64,000 nt of DNA from CAZAYY01 sp964489525 (GCA_964489525.1 CAZAYY010000006.1:62001-126000), one strand, 5' to 3'; positions 45,181-54,295 are shown, counted from the first letter of the stretch. Made by a program: numbers and translations. Notes: generated by a model from the sequence alone, not told the origin.

Positions 45181-46068
45181 ATGACCTTTACACACATCAT
45201 CGCGGCCTTTCAGGGCGAAACAGGCGCATACAGCGAGCTTGCCGCCTACGAGCTTTTTGAAGCCCAGGCACAAGACGACCATTTTTCCACGCTGCCCTGT
45301 CCCACGTTCGAGGCTGTGTTCGAGGCTGTCAGCAGCGGACAGGCCACCCATGCCCTGCTGCCTTTTGAAAACTCCCTGGCAGGCAGCATTCACCGGAATT
45401 ATGACCTTGCCCTGCGCTACCCAGATCTGCACATGGTGGCGGAATATCACCTGCGGGTGTCTCACTGCCTTTTGGCGCTGCCCGGGGTCAGCCTGTCGAA
45501 AATTCGCACCGTTCGCTCCCACCCACAGGCGCTGGCGCAGTGCGAAGGAACCCTGACCCGCCTGGGACTGGAGCGGGTGGCTGCCAACGATACCGCCGGC
45601 AGCGCCCGCGAACTGGCCGAATCCGGCAGCCAGTCCACCGCAGCCATTGCCTCGCGCCGCGCGGCAGATGTTTACGGCCTGGACATCCTTCAAACCGCCA
45701 TTGAAGACAACCCCAACAACTACACCCGCTTCCTGGCGTTATCCGGTCCGAATTATTGGCCTGAGTCCCTTGCCCCAGACACCCGCTGTAAAACCTCCCT
45801 TGTTTTCAGCCTGCGCAATCAGCCGGGGGTGCTATTCAAAGCCCTGAGTGTTTTTGCCTTGCGCGACATAGACTTAACGAAGATTGAATCTCGCCCGTTT
45901 GCCGGCCGCCCCTGGGAATACCTTTTCTACGTGGACATTGCCGCCCACACCCGTGAACTGGCCTGTGAGCGCGCTTTGTCCCACCTGGCCGAAATCACTA
46001 CGTTTCTGCGGGTGTTGGGCTCGTATCCCCGGCACATGTTGGTGTACGGGTCGGAGGGGGGAGGGTGA
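45181..46068 (+). CDS. pheA: Prephenate dehydratase
   Basis: Converts prephenate to phenylpyruvate for phenylalanine. The 295 residues comprise the catalytic periplasmic-binding-like domain (QGETGAYSELAAYELF near the start; NNYTRFLAL with the essential Thr-Arg-Phe at about 181) and a C-terminal ACT domain (NQPGVLFKALSVFALRDIDL; ESRP). There is no chorismate mutase domain. It begins 21 bases after leuB and ends the biosynthetic operon; aromatic and branched-chain synthesis are thus linked under the same promoter. Confidence 0.94.
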   Translation: MTFTHIIAAFQGETGAYSELAAYELFEAQAQDDHFSTLPCPTFEAVFEAVSSGQATHALLPFENSLAGSIHRNYDLALRYPDLHMVAEYHLRVSHCLLALPGVSLSKIRTVRSHPQALAQCEGTLTRLGLERVAANDTAGSARELAESGSQSTAAIASRRAADVYGLDILQTAIEDNPNNYTRFLALSGPNYWPESLAPDTRCKTSLVFSLRNQPGVLFKALSVFALRDIDLTKIESRPFAGRPWEYLFYVDIAAHTRELACERALSHLAEITTFLRVLGSYPRHMLVYGSEGGG

Positions 46069-46239
46069 CCCCAACCACCCAATGAAGTTCAGGGTTGACG
46101 CCTGGTATCCAAACCATCCATCGCTTACATTCGTAACCAAGAACAAAGAGAGCGGCGATCATTTTCCAAAACTATTTCCAGACTGAGGGGTTTTGTCTTA
46201 TCAGGTATAATAAATCTGATAGCCAAGGAGATTTCATTG

Positions 46240-47004
46240 ATGACAGAACTGGAAAGTTTATCCTTAGAAGGACGGGTTGCCCTGGTTACCGGGGGCTCAC
46301 GGGGCATCGGCCGGGCCATTGCACTGCAGCTTGCCCGAAACGGAGCTGCTGTAATGGTCAACTACAACAGTTCCCCCCAGGCCGCTGAACAAGTGGTCCA
46401 GCAAATCACCGCTGCTGGTGGAAAAGCCATGGCTCTACAAGCAGATGTTTCGCAATTTGAAGCCGCCCAAAACCTGGTGCAGCAAACCATCCAGCAGCTT
46501 GGCGGTTTAGATATCCTGGTCAACAACGCGGGCATCATTCGCGACAACCTGATTATGATGCTTAAAGAAGATGACTGGGACGCAGTGATGGATACCAACC
46601 TGAAAAGCACCTTCAACTGCTCCAAAGCTGCCGTTCGCCACATGATGCGCAAACGCTATGGACGCATCATCTCCATCACCTCCGTGGCAGGCCAGATGGG
46701 CAACCCTGGCCAGACCAACTATTCCGCATCCAAAGCCGGCCAAATTGGGTTTACAAAAGCCCTGGCCCGGGAAGTGGCTTCGCGCAATATCACTGTCAAC
46801 GCCATTGCCCCAGGATTTGTAGACACCGAAATTCTGGCAAACATACCCGCTGAAGCCATGGAAATGATTGACAAAATGACCCCACTTGGCCGCAAAGGTA
46901 AACCCGAAGAAATAGCCTATGCGGTTGCCTTCCTGGCCTCTAACCAGGCAGCCTACATCACCGGCCAAATCCTGGCCGTAGATGGCGGGCTGGCCATGAT
47001 GTAA
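46240..47004 (+). CDS. fabG: 3-oxoacyl-ACP reductase
   Basis: NADPH-dependent short-chain dehydrogenase of fatty acid elongation, 254 residues. TGGSRGIGRAIALQLAR (about 18-34), the structural NNAG, catalytic Ser in ISITSVAGQMG and YSASKAG (Tyr and Lys) are all present, and the C-terminus ITGQILAVDGGLAMM is typical of FabG. ATG 46240 follows AAGGAG by nine bases. A TATAAT at 46206 without a good -35 may mark its promoter. It heads a run with asp23 and nusB. Confidence 0.9.
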   Translation: MTELESLSLEGRVALVTGGSRGIGRAIALQLARNGAAVMVNYNSSPQAAEQVVQQITAAGGKAMALQADVSQFEAAQNLVQQTIQQLGGLDILVNNAGIIRDNLIMMLKEDDWDAVMDTNLKSTFNCSKAAVRHMMRKRYGRIISITSVAGQMGNPGQTNYSASKAGQIGFTKALAREVASRNITVNAIAPGFVDTEILANIPAEAMEMIDKMTPLGRKGKPEEIAYAVAFLASNQAAYITGQILAVDGGLAMM

Positions 47005-47042
47005 AATCATTGCCATGCTGTTCTAAACAAAGGAGTAAATCC

Positions 47043-47396
47043 ATGTCCGACGAACCGAGAACCCCAGGAACAACCACCATCGCCCCTGGTGTGCTGCTGC
47101 AAATTGCCCGTTTGACCACCCTGAATGTGGATGGCGTCAACCGCCTTGGGCATGGTCCCAGCGGAGTGAACCGGCTTTTTCAACGCAACCAGTCCGAAGG
47201 TGTGCGCCTTGACATTGAAGATGGAATTGTCAACCTCGATTTGTACGTTGTTCTAAACCACAACACCTCCGTGCGGGAAGTGTGCAAAAACATCCAACTC
47301 GAGGTTACCCGCGCCATTACCGAAATGGTTGGGGTTCCGGTTGGTAAAGTCAACATCCAGGTTGAGGATATCGCTTTCCCCAACCCAGAAGACTGA
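47043..47396 (+). CDS. Asp23/Gls24-family protein
   Basis: A 117-residue protein of the alkaline-shock/Asp23 family. The core region PGVLLQIARLTTLNVDGV (about 15-32) and the closing VGVPVGKVNIQVEDIAF are diagnostic. The ATG at 47043 with AAAGGAG is chosen over a TTG at 47010. The order asp23-nusB is also found in Firmicutes, where the family is linked to envelope stress; the biochemical role is unclear. Confidence 0.88.
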   Translation: MSDEPRTPGTTTIAPGVLLQIARLTTLNVDGVNRLGHGPSGVNRLFQRNQSEGVRLDIEDGIVNLDLYVVLNHNTSVREVCKNIQLEVTRAITEMVGVPVGKVNIQVEDIAFPNPED

Positions 47397-47443
47397 ACCT
47401 CTATCCCGAAAGGGAAAAAACTTTGACCGAATTACCTTAACAA

Positions 47444-47899
47444 ATGAAACCGCGTACACTCGCCCGCTGCATTGCACTTCAAGTGCTGTATGAAGTAGAT
47501 ATCGTCAACCACCCTCCTGGAACGGTTTTACAGGAAAGGTTTGAGGAAGAATCCTCCTTACCTCAAGACTTGCAGGAATTTTCAGCGGAAATTGTCCGCG
47601 GAGTTCTGCCCCTTCGGGAAACCCTGGATGCGTTGATCAGCCAACATGCCCCAGAATGGCCTATTGAACAGGTGGCTATTGTGGATCGCAACATATTACG
47701 GATTGCCTTGTGGGAAATTGCCCTCTATAACCAGACCCCATTAAAAGTAGCCATTAACGAAGCCATTGAAATCGCGAAATTATACGGTTCCGACAGCGCC
47801 TCCCGGTTTGTCAATGGGGTTTTGGGGGCATTGGCAGAGCGCCAGAACGAACTGCGCCAGGGGCTTCGAGCCCACGTCCAACGCCAGGCAAAGGAATAG
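47444..47899 (+). CDS. nusB: Transcription antitermination factor NusB
   Basis: All-helical RNA-binding factor for rRNA antitermination, 151 residues. RTLARCIALQVLYEVD begins the fold, and DRNILRIALWEI with PLKVAINEAIEIAKLYGSD and RFVNGVLGAL forms the conserved C-terminal half. The ribosome site is poor. tatB-like begins three bases after its stop, so expression of the Tat genes may depend on coupling. Confidence 0.93.
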   Translation: MKPRTLARCIALQVLYEVDIVNHPPGTVLQERFEEESSLPQDLQEFSAEIVRGVLPLRETLDALISQHAPEWPIEQVAIVDRNILRIALWEIALYNQTPLKVAINEAIEIAKLYGSDSASRFVNGVLGALAERQNELRQGLRAHVQRQAKE

Positions 47900-47902
47900 T
47901 CC

Positions 47903-48412
47903 ATGGAAATTCTCGGAATCGGCGTCCTGGAACTGGTGTTCATCGGACTGATTATGCTGATCATCCTGGGACCAGGCCAGCTTGAAAAAACCATGCGTAT
48001 GGCGGGGTCGTTTATTCGCCAGCTGCGCCAGTCTGCCTTCTATAAAGACATCATGCGCACTGAACAGCTCAAACAGCAAGTTATCCAGCAAGTTGGACTG
48101 AACAAAGTCAATGAAGAGTTCCGCAGTTTAAATGACTGGCAGCTCTCGCAAAAAGGGTTGGAAAACCAAATTGGCGGCGGACAGCTTGTTCAGGCGAACC
48201 CCAAAACACCAAACAACCAACCCGGTTTTCCAGCCTGGAGTTCCAACCAGGCCAGAATCCGGCCTCTTCATGCCGCCACCACCCGGCAAGACGCCCGTTT
48301 TCCAGGCTGGATTGACCCGAACCCCAACACCCGGCGCGGCCCACAAAGGAACCCGATTTCCAAGGCTGGCTCGGAGATCCAACCCGTAGAGAAAAACCCA
48401 CCCACAGGATAA
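47903..48412 (+). CDS. TatA/TatB-type twin-arginine translocase subunit
   Basis: Sec-independent export component with one N-terminal membrane helix: GIGVLELVFIGLIMLIILGP (about 5-24), whose FIG and GP positions match the TatA/B hinge, then an amphipathic helix. The 169-residue length and long Pro/Asn-rich tail resemble TatB rather than TatA. tatC begins eight bases after the stop. No separate tatA is visible in the window, so this may act alone as a TatA/B hybrid. Confidence 0.88.
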   Translation: MEILGIGVLELVFIGLIMLIILGPGQLEKTMRMAGSFIRQLRQSAFYKDIMRTEQLKQQVIQQVGLNKVNEEFRSLNDWQLSQKGLENQIGGGQLVQANPKTPNNQPGFPAWSSNQARIRPLHAATTRQDARFPGWIDPNPNTRRGPQRNPISKAGSEIQPVEKNPPTG

Positions 48413-48420
48413 CGTTTTCC

Positions 48421-49356
48421 ATGCGCACCTTCCTGGCTGCAACCTGGCGTTCGATCACAGCCCCTTTCCGCCTGTTGGCCTGGCTGGCTGGCTGGCTGGT
48501 TTACCCCTTCCGTTCGGCCTATCACCGGTACAAAATTTTCTGGCAGGACGAAACCCATGTCACGGCCCGTTCGCACACCGAAATTATCAACGACATCGCA
48601 GAAGACCCCAAAGCCGGCCTGCAAGAATTGCTTAAAAACATTTTTGAACTTCGCCAGTATATTGTGCGGGCTTTGATTGGTTTGATCATCACCACTGCCG
48701 CATCTTTCTTTTTTGCCCAACAAATTTTAGCGTTTCTGGCAGGGCCCATTGGCGGGCTTGAAAACACCCAGGCAGTCGAAGTTACCGAATCCATCGGGGT
48801 ATTCATGCGCATTTCCCTGCTTTCCGGGTTTACTTTCGCGCTGCCGTACATTTTGCTGGAAATCTTGTTGTACTTTGCTGCTCTGCTCAAACCTGCCGAC
48901 CGACGGTTTGCTTTGCTCAGCATTCCGATTGTTACGGTATTGTTCGCCACCGGAATGGCTTTTGCCTTTTTTGTCATGCTTGGCCCGGCCCTGGATATTC
49001 TGGTGGATTTTATGGACATTCCCACGAAAATCCGCCCGGCATCGTACTTCCCATTTGTAACCGGATTGATGTTTTGGATGGGCATTTTGTTTGAACTGCC
49101 TATCCTGATTTTCTTCCTCAGCCTGATTGGCCTGGTCCGGCCAGCCATTCTGCTGCAGCATGCCCGAGTTGCCATTGTGCTGCTCTCCGTTCTGGCCGCG
49201 GCCATCACCCCTACGGTAGATCCGGTGAACATGCTGTTGGTTTGGGTACCCCTGGTAGGCATCTATTTTCTTGGCATTGGCTTTGCCAAAATCGGTGAGA
49301 AAATCCGCAGAAATCGAAAAAGCCGTGAAGAGATTCTAGAACCCATTGAAGCGTAA
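48421..49356 (+). CDS. tatC: Sec-independent protein translocase TatC
   Basis: Six-helix membrane receptor that recognises twin-arginine signals, 311 residues. An extra 65-residue N-terminal segment (WLAGWLVYPFRSAYHRYKIF) precedes the usual start DPKAGLQELLKNIFELRQYI, which replaces the typical HL.ELR motif. MRISLLSGFTFALPYILLEI, FFVMLGPALDILVDF, FVTGLMFWMGILFELPILIF and AITPTVDPVNMLLVWVPLVG match conserved TatC helices. Adjacent to the TatB-like gene. Confidence 0.93.
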   Translation: MRTFLAATWRSITAPFRLLAWLAGWLVYPFRSAYHRYKIFWQDETHVTARSHTEIINDIAEDPKAGLQELLKNIFELRQYIVRALIGLIITTAASFFFAQQILAFLAGPIGGLENTQAVEVTESIGVFMRISLLSGFTFALPYILLEILLYFAALLKPADRRFALLSIPIVTVLFATGMAFAFFVMLGPALDILVDFMDIPTKIRPASYFPFVTGLMFWMGILFELPILIFFLSLIGLVRPAILLQHARVAIVLLSVLAAAITPTVDPVNMLLVWVPLVGIYFLGIGFAKIGEKIRRNRKSREEILEPIEA

Positions 49357-49364
49357 GAGGGTGT

Positions 49365-50147
49365 GTGGCAATTCTGAAAACATCCTCCCCTGCAACACGC
49401 CCCCGCCTGGGAAAACCGCTGGCAAAATATCCGGGCAAACCGCTCACCCACTGGCAGCTCTGGTTTGGATACGCTCCCGCAATTGGTTTGGCCTTGGCCC
49501 TGACCTGGATCGGCTTCCAGCGGGTTGCCCTGGCTCAGGCTTACGGGCCAACTGCTGTTGCCACCTGGGGAAAACCCTGGTTTATTTCGGCAGCGTTGGT
49601 TCTCCTGCTGCCTCTGGCACAGGCGCTGCTGCACTGGCGTTCACGTAAGCAGGTGGTGGTGAGATGCGAAAATGGCCTGCATTTTAAACATTTTCGGCGT
49701 AAACCTTTCAACTTGTTTTGGAACCAGGTTGCCGGAATTCAAACCGACAGCCGCCAATGGCTGCTTTTCAACCTGGTCCTTCACCAGTCTTACCGGGTGG
49801 TGCTGCTGCCCGCTGCAGGCAAGCCAATTTACCTCAACCAGACCATTGCCAAGCTGCCAGAATTGGCGGAGCACATCAAACAAAATATCTACCCTATCCT
49901 GACACCACAGCTTTCGCAGCAGTTAAAGCAGGGTCAATGGGTGTTTTTTGGGCCCATTCACCTCCATAAAGAAACCTTGCGCCGAAATCGCAAGCAAATC
50001 TCGTGGGAAAGCATTGAAAAAATGGAGGTAGAAAACGGATACCTCATGTTAAAATTAAGAAACCAGGGTGTTTATCGCACTTCCACCAGAAAAATCCCCA
50101 ACCTTGAAATTGTGCTCTCCCTGGTGGAGGAGGAAATTGCCAGATGA
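49365..50147 (+). CDS. Membrane protein with PH-like domain, unknown function
   Basis: A 260-residue protein starting at GTG (AAGAGG four bases before). Two membrane helices (about residues 38-57 and 72-90) precede a cytosolic part shaped like a bacterial PH domain (RCENGLHFKHFRRKPFNLFW, WNQVAGIQTDS, ISWESIEKMEVENGYLMLKL). No catalytic motif is visible. Its stop overlaps the next ATG by four bases, coupling it to the lipoprotein gene. Confidence 0.65.
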   Translation: MAILKTSSPATRPRLGKPLAKYPGKPLTHWQLWFGYAPAIGLALALTWIGFQRVALAQAYGPTAVATWGKPWFISAALVLLLPLAQALLHWRSRKQVVVRCENGLHFKHFRRKPFNLFWNQVAGIQTDSRQWLLFNLVLHQSYRVVLLPAAGKPIYLNQTIAKLPELAEHIKQNIYPILTPQLSQQLKQGQWVFFGPIHLHKETLRRNRKQISWESIEKMEVENGYLMLKLRNQGVYRTSTRKIPNLEIVLSLVEEEIAR

Positions 50148-52654
50148 AACGAATCCAAATCTTGTCTCCAAAAAAATGGCATGGGCGAATCCTCCTGCTT
50201 GTGCTCCTGACACTGTTGGTTGGGCTGGCTTGTGATATCCCAATCCAAATTGTGCCAGACGCCAGCACACCCCCGGCAACCTTTCCACCCAGCCCTACCG
50301 CAACCCCAATTCCCCTCGCCCAGGTCACTTTCAAAGTGACCATTCCGGCAGACACACCTGCCGGAGGCAGCATTTACCTGAGCATCCTGGATGAAGTCAC
50401 CGGGTTGGCGCTTAACCCCACGCGCTACCTGATGCAAGAAACCGGCGAGCGAACCTACCAGGTTTCGATTCCGTTGGTAAACGGCGCAACCATCCAATAT
50501 CGCTACAACAGGGTAGGTACGTTAACAGCGGAGGAACACAGCGCAGATGGTCGCCAGGTCCGCTACCGGCTGTACCTGGTGAACGGGCCTGGGGAAGTGA
50601 ACGACCTGGTTACCCGCTGGAACGACACCAGCTATACCGGGCCAACCGGGCGCATCAGCGGCATTATGACCGATGCAGCCACAGGCAGCCCCATTCCCAA
50701 CCTGATGGTTACAGCGGGCGGGGTGCAGGTTTTGACTGCCTGGGATGGCAGCTACTTGATTGAAAACCTGCCCCCAGCTACCCACTTGTTAGTGGCCTAT
50801 GCCCTGGATGGAGGGTATGTCTCATACCAGCAAGGCGCAACCGTTGCCGCCCAGGCCACCACACCGGGCTCCTTCAGCCTGGCGCCGGCCAAAATTGTCA
50901 ATGTTACCTTTCAAGTGAAGGTCCCCAAAGACACCTACGAAGCCATTCCCCTTCGACTGGCAGGCAACCTTTACCAATTGGGCAACACGTTTGCCAATCT
51001 TTCTGGCGGCATCAGCACCCCTGCTTACCGCCTGCCAGTGCTGCAATACAAAGGCGACCACACCTACGAACTAACCCTTGGGCTGCCTGTGGGCGCTGAT
51101 ATCCAATACAAATACACGTTAGGAGATGGTTTTTGGAACAGCGAATTTGAGGCCAACGGTAATTTCCGGCTGCGCGAACTGGTTGTCCCAGACCGGGATA
51201 TCCTCATCCAGGATGAGGTTCTGACCTTCAAACATGGAAAATCGGCACCGATTTATTTTGAAGCCACCATTCCAGCGAACACCCCCAAAGAAGACACAAT
51301 CGCCATCCAATTAAACCCCTATGGCTGGACACCCCCCATCCCCATGTGGAAATTTTCGGATACCAAGTGGATTTACGAACTCTATGGCCCCTTGGACATC
51401 CTGGGTACCATTGCCTACCGCTACTGCCGAAATTACCAATGCGGCAGCGCAGATGATTCAACAACGGCAGGTCCCAACAGCGCTGGCAGGTTGGTTACGA
51501 TGAGTTTGTTCCGCCAGGTGCTGCAAGATGAGATATATAGCTGGATTTGGCTCGACCCATACAGCGGACCCATTCAGGTTCCAGGAGAGGTAAAAACCAG
51601 GAGCACCCCCAATTTTCCCACCGGGATTGAGCTGCAGCCGGGCTATGACCCAAGCTGGCCGCAGTTGACCGACAATGCCTACACCCAACTGAAAAACATC
51701 GGGGCGAACTGGGTGATGATGACCCCATCCTGGACATTTACATCCCATACCCCACCGGTTTTGGAAATTTTGCCCGGCACAGATGCACCCTGGCTGGACC
51801 AATTCAACACCATCAGCCAGGCCCGGCAGCGCGGGTTCCGCACAGCCCTGTTCCCAACGGCAAATTTTCCGGGCGCAGCTGAACCATGGTGGGCAGGAAG
51901 CAGCCGCGATGCGGGTTGGTGGGGCACCTGGTTCGACCGCTATACCACGTTCGCCCTGCATCACGCTGGCCTGGCGAACCGCCTGGGGGTGGATATGCTG
52001 GTTTTGGGCGGTGACTGGGTTCTACCTGCCCTCCCCGGCGGCACCCTTGCAGATGGCACACCGTCTGGCGTCCCAGAAGATGCCGAAGCCCGTTGGGCTG
52101 CCTTATTGGAAAAGGTGGATGCCGCCTATAATGGTGAAATTGCCTGGGCTATCCCATTCGAACGCGCCGTTCAAACCCTGCCGCCGTTTATCAACAAAGT
52201 CAATGTTGTTTATATCCTTTGGTCGGCAGGCTTAAGCACATCCAGAGATGCCGGGCAAACCGAACTCAATGAACAGGCCCTGCGGATTTTCAACGAACAG
52301 CTCAAGCCCATTGCCGAACGATTAGAACCCAAAATTTGGGTTGGCGTTTCCTACGCTTCCGCAGATGGCGCAGCCACGGGCTGCATTTTATCCAATCGCG
52401 GGGGCTGCCTGGACAGCAGACTGCTGTCGCGCCCCGCGGAAGACCTGGTTGAAGTGCGCATCGACCTTGGAGAACAAGCCCTGGCCGTAAACGCCTTACT
52501 GGTTGCGCTGAACGAAAGCGACTTCATTGACGGTTTTATGGTGCGCGGATACTACCTGCCCGCCACACTTCGGGACAAATCGACATCCATTCACGGTAAA
52601 CCTTCAGAAGAAGTCATAAAATACTGGTACACCCGGCTGAACAACCAACCATAG
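50144..52654 (+). CDS. Lipoprotein with starch-binding-like modules and a GH113-like C-terminal domain
   Basis: An 836-residue predicted lipoprotein (signal ending LVGLACDIP; Cys about 29). Three CBM20-like beta domains recur (VTFKVTIPADTPAGGSIYLS; VTFQVKVPKDTYEAIPLRL; YFEATIPANTPKEDTIAIQL), with a carboxypeptidase-regulatory-like insert (GRISGIMTDAATGSPIPNLM). From about residue 485 a TIM-barrel-like domain follows (LKNIGANWVMMTPSW; GVDMLVLGGDWV; SIHGKPSEEVIKYWY), resembling GH113-type beta-mannanase-like proteins. Catalytic residues are not certain. Probably acts on surface glycans. Confidence 0.65.
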   Translation: MKRIQILSPKKWHGRILLLVLLTLLVGLACDIPIQIVPDASTPPATFPPSPTATPIPLAQVTFKVTIPADTPAGGSIYLSILDEVTGLALNPTRYLMQETGERTYQVSIPLVNGATIQYRYNRVGTLTAEEHSADGRQVRYRLYLVNGPGEVNDLVTRWNDTSYTGPTGRISGIMTDAATGSPIPNLMVTAGGVQVLTAWDGSYLIENLPPATHLLVAYALDGGYVSYQQGATVAAQATTPGSFSLAPAKIVNVTFQVKVPKDTYEAIPLRLAGNLYQLGNTFANLSGGISTPAYRLPVLQYKGDHTYELTLGLPVGADIQYKYTLGDGFWNSEFEANGNFRLRELVVPDRDILIQDEVLTFKHGKSAPIYFEATIPANTPKEDTIAIQLNPYGWTPPIPMWKFSDTKWIYELYGPLDILGTIAYRYCRNYQCGSADDSTTAGPNSAGRLVTMSLFRQVLQDEIYSWIWLDPYSGPIQVPGEVKTRSTPNFPTGIELQPGYDPSWPQLTDNAYTQLKNIGANWVMMTPSWTFTSHTPPVLEILPGTDAPWLDQFNTISQARQRGFRTALFPTANFPGAAEPWWAGSSRDAGWWGTWFDRYTTFALHHAGLANRLGVDMLVLGGDWVLPALPGGTLADGTPSGVPEDAEARWAALLEKVDAAYNGEIAWAIPFERAVQTLPPFINKVNVVYILWSAGLSTSRDAGQTELNEQALRIFNEQLKPIAERLEPKIWVGVSYASADGAATGCILSNRGGCLDSRLLSRPAEDLVEVRIDLGEQALAVNALLVALNESDFIDGFMVRGYYLPATLRDKSTSIHGKPSEEVIKYWYTRLNNQP

Positions 52655-52673
52655 CATGATATAATGAAATCAT

Positions 52674-53147
52674 ATGGAATCAAACCCACCCCCTCATGAA
52701 CCCAATACCACACCTGCAGAGGCCAATTACCCGGCGCTGCCTCCCCCTCCAATCGCGCCAGATCACAGCAAGCGCAATGGGATCATCATGGGCCTGGTGG
52801 TTTTGGCGATCCTGATTTTGACCGGGCTTGCCGTATATTTCTTATATCAACCCGAAACCCCCACGAATAAAATCCGGGATATCTTCATTATTTTCATGGC
52901 GGTTCAATCGCTCGTGATCGGATTTACCCTGGTGATTTTGATCATTCAATTGGCCCGGCTTATCAACCTGCTGCAAAACGAGATTAAACCCATCCTCGAT
53001 TCAACCAACGACAGTATGAACACCCTGCGGGGAACAATTGCCTTCATCAGCGACAACCTGGCGGAACCCGTGATCAAGGTCAACGAAACCCTGGCAGCCT
53101 TCAAACAATTGGGGGATTTTTTCAAATTCACAAAAGGCAAAAAATAG
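52674..53147 (+). CDS. Small two-helix membrane protein, unknown function
   Basis: A 157-residue protein with a Pro-rich N-terminus (about 1-35), two membrane helices (GIIMGLVVLAILILTGLAVY about 38-57; FMAVQSLVIGFTLVILIIQL about 75-94) and an amphipathic C-terminal half. The order suggests cytosolic ends. It begins 20 bases after the lipoprotein gene and is followed 17 bases later by a YtxH gene, so it is probably part of an envelope-related unit. No family recognised. Confidence 0.6.
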   Translation: MESNPPPHEPNTTPAEANYPALPPPPIAPDHSKRNGIIMGLVVLAILILTGLAVYFLYQPETPTNKIRDIFIIFMAVQSLVIGFTLVILIIQLARLINLLQNEIKPILDSTNDSMNTLRGTIAFISDNLAEPVIKVNETLAAFKQLGDFFKFTKGKK

Positions 53148-53163
53148 AGAAAGGAGAACAACT

Positions 53164-53583
53164 ATGTCTGACAACAACGATTTTGGAGCATTCTTGAGCG
53201 GTTTTATTATTGGTGGGTTGGTCGGCGCGGCAGTTGCCCTGCTGATGGCCCCCCAGGCAGGTGAAGAAACCCGCACATTAATCCGCGAGCGCGGTGTTGA
53301 ATATCGCAACCTGGCCATAGAACGCGCGGAAGCGGCCCGCCAACAAGCCGAAGAAGCAGCACTCCAGGCGCGCCATAGAGCCGAAGAATTGGCCGCAACC
53401 GCCCGAACCCGGGCTGAAGAACTGGCCAACGTCACCCGTGAGAAAGCAGTCCAGCTGCAAGAACGCGGGCAGGTGGTTCTGGATGAACAAAAAGAGCGCC
53501 TGACCAGTGCAATTGAGGCTGGCAAGAAAGCCGCCCAACGCACAACCACCCCCGCAGCCGAACCCCCTGCGGAAGAAGTCTGA
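53164..53583 (+). CDS. YtxH domain protein (first copy)
   Basis: A 139-residue single-span membrane protein. The YtxH N-terminal helix is FGAFLSGFIIGGLVGAAVAL followed by LMAPQAGEETR, then a long Ala/Glu/Arg-rich coiled coil (about 45-120) of 7-residue-like AEELA repeats. ATG follows AAAGGAGAACAACT. The family is linked to general stress in Bacillus. A paralog lies 320 bases downstream. Confidence 0.82.
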   Translation: MSDNNDFGAFLSGFIIGGLVGAAVALLMAPQAGEETRTLIRERGVEYRNLAIERAEAARQQAEEAALQARHRAEELAATARTRAEELANVTREKAVQLQERGQVVLDEQKERLTSAIEAGKKAAQRTTTPAAEPPAEEV

Positions 53584-53682
53584 TGGGTTTATTTTCTAAT
53601 AAACCATAAATTTGTTTACGGAATAAAAGCAGCCAGGATTTCCATTCCAGCATCATCCAACCTGGTTCGCAGAATCAATCAT

Positions 53683-53714
53683 AAAAAAACACCCGCAGCC
53701 TCGGGTGTTTTTTT
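53683..53714 (+). terminator. Bidirectional intrinsic terminator
   Basis: CACCCG (53690-53695) pairs with CGGGTG (53702-53707) with an A-run before and T-run after, extending the stem. It separates the two YtxH genes and would stop transcription from either side. Confidence 0.85.
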
Positions 53715-53904
53715 ATGGGAGCAATCTGCCCCAGGATGAGGATTTTTAACCAATCTTTCATTGATTTCTCTTCTATATCTTGAAACCCTTTTACAAGGAA
53801 TCACGTAGAATGGAATTAAGTGATTCAACCTGCCGGGATTGTTGGTTAACCATGCATCTGGAAACAACCAACAAAACACCGGCCCAGAACAAAGGAAGGA
53901 AAAG

Positions 53905-54282
53905 ATGAGTAAAACCAACACCACCCTCTCATTCCTCGGCGGCTTAGTGGCAGGCGGGCTGGTTGGAGCAGCCACTGCCCTCTTGATGGCCCCTCGCTCC
54001 GGAGAAGAAACCCGCACCTACCTGCGGGAAAATGCCATTCACCTGCAGGAACAGGCCATTCATAACGCAGAAGAACTGCGCGCCCAGGCCGAAGCCACCC
54101 TGGAGAAAACCCGAGAAAAGGCACAACAAGCCCAAAAACGCAGTGAAGCGTTTTATCACGAACAAAAGCAGCGCCTGGAGCAAGCCATTGAATCCAGCAT
54201 CAAACTCGGCAAAGATAAAGTTGCCCAGGTTGTGCACACAGAAACCCCGGCGGCTGAAGAAGTTACCCCCGAACAGGTATAA
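53905..54282 (+). CDS. YtxH domain protein (second copy)
   Basis: A 125-residue paralog of the previous YtxH protein, with the same LGGLVAGGLVGAATALLMAP membrane segment and RSGEETR motif, then a coiled coil. The two C-termini are also alike (TPAAEEV in this copy). Start at ATG 53905 (AAGGAAGG upstream) rather than a TTG at 53839. Its own transcript is implied by the terminator upstream. Convergent with the nnr gene, 13 bases away. Confidence 0.82.
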   Translation: MSKTNTTLSFLGGLVAGGLVGAATALLMAPRSGEETRTYLRENAIHLQEQAIHNAEELRAQAEATLEKTREKAQQAQKRSEAFYHEQKQRLEQAIESSIKLGKDKVAQVVHTETPAAEEVTPEQV

Positions 54283-54295
54283 CCCACCATCTGGG

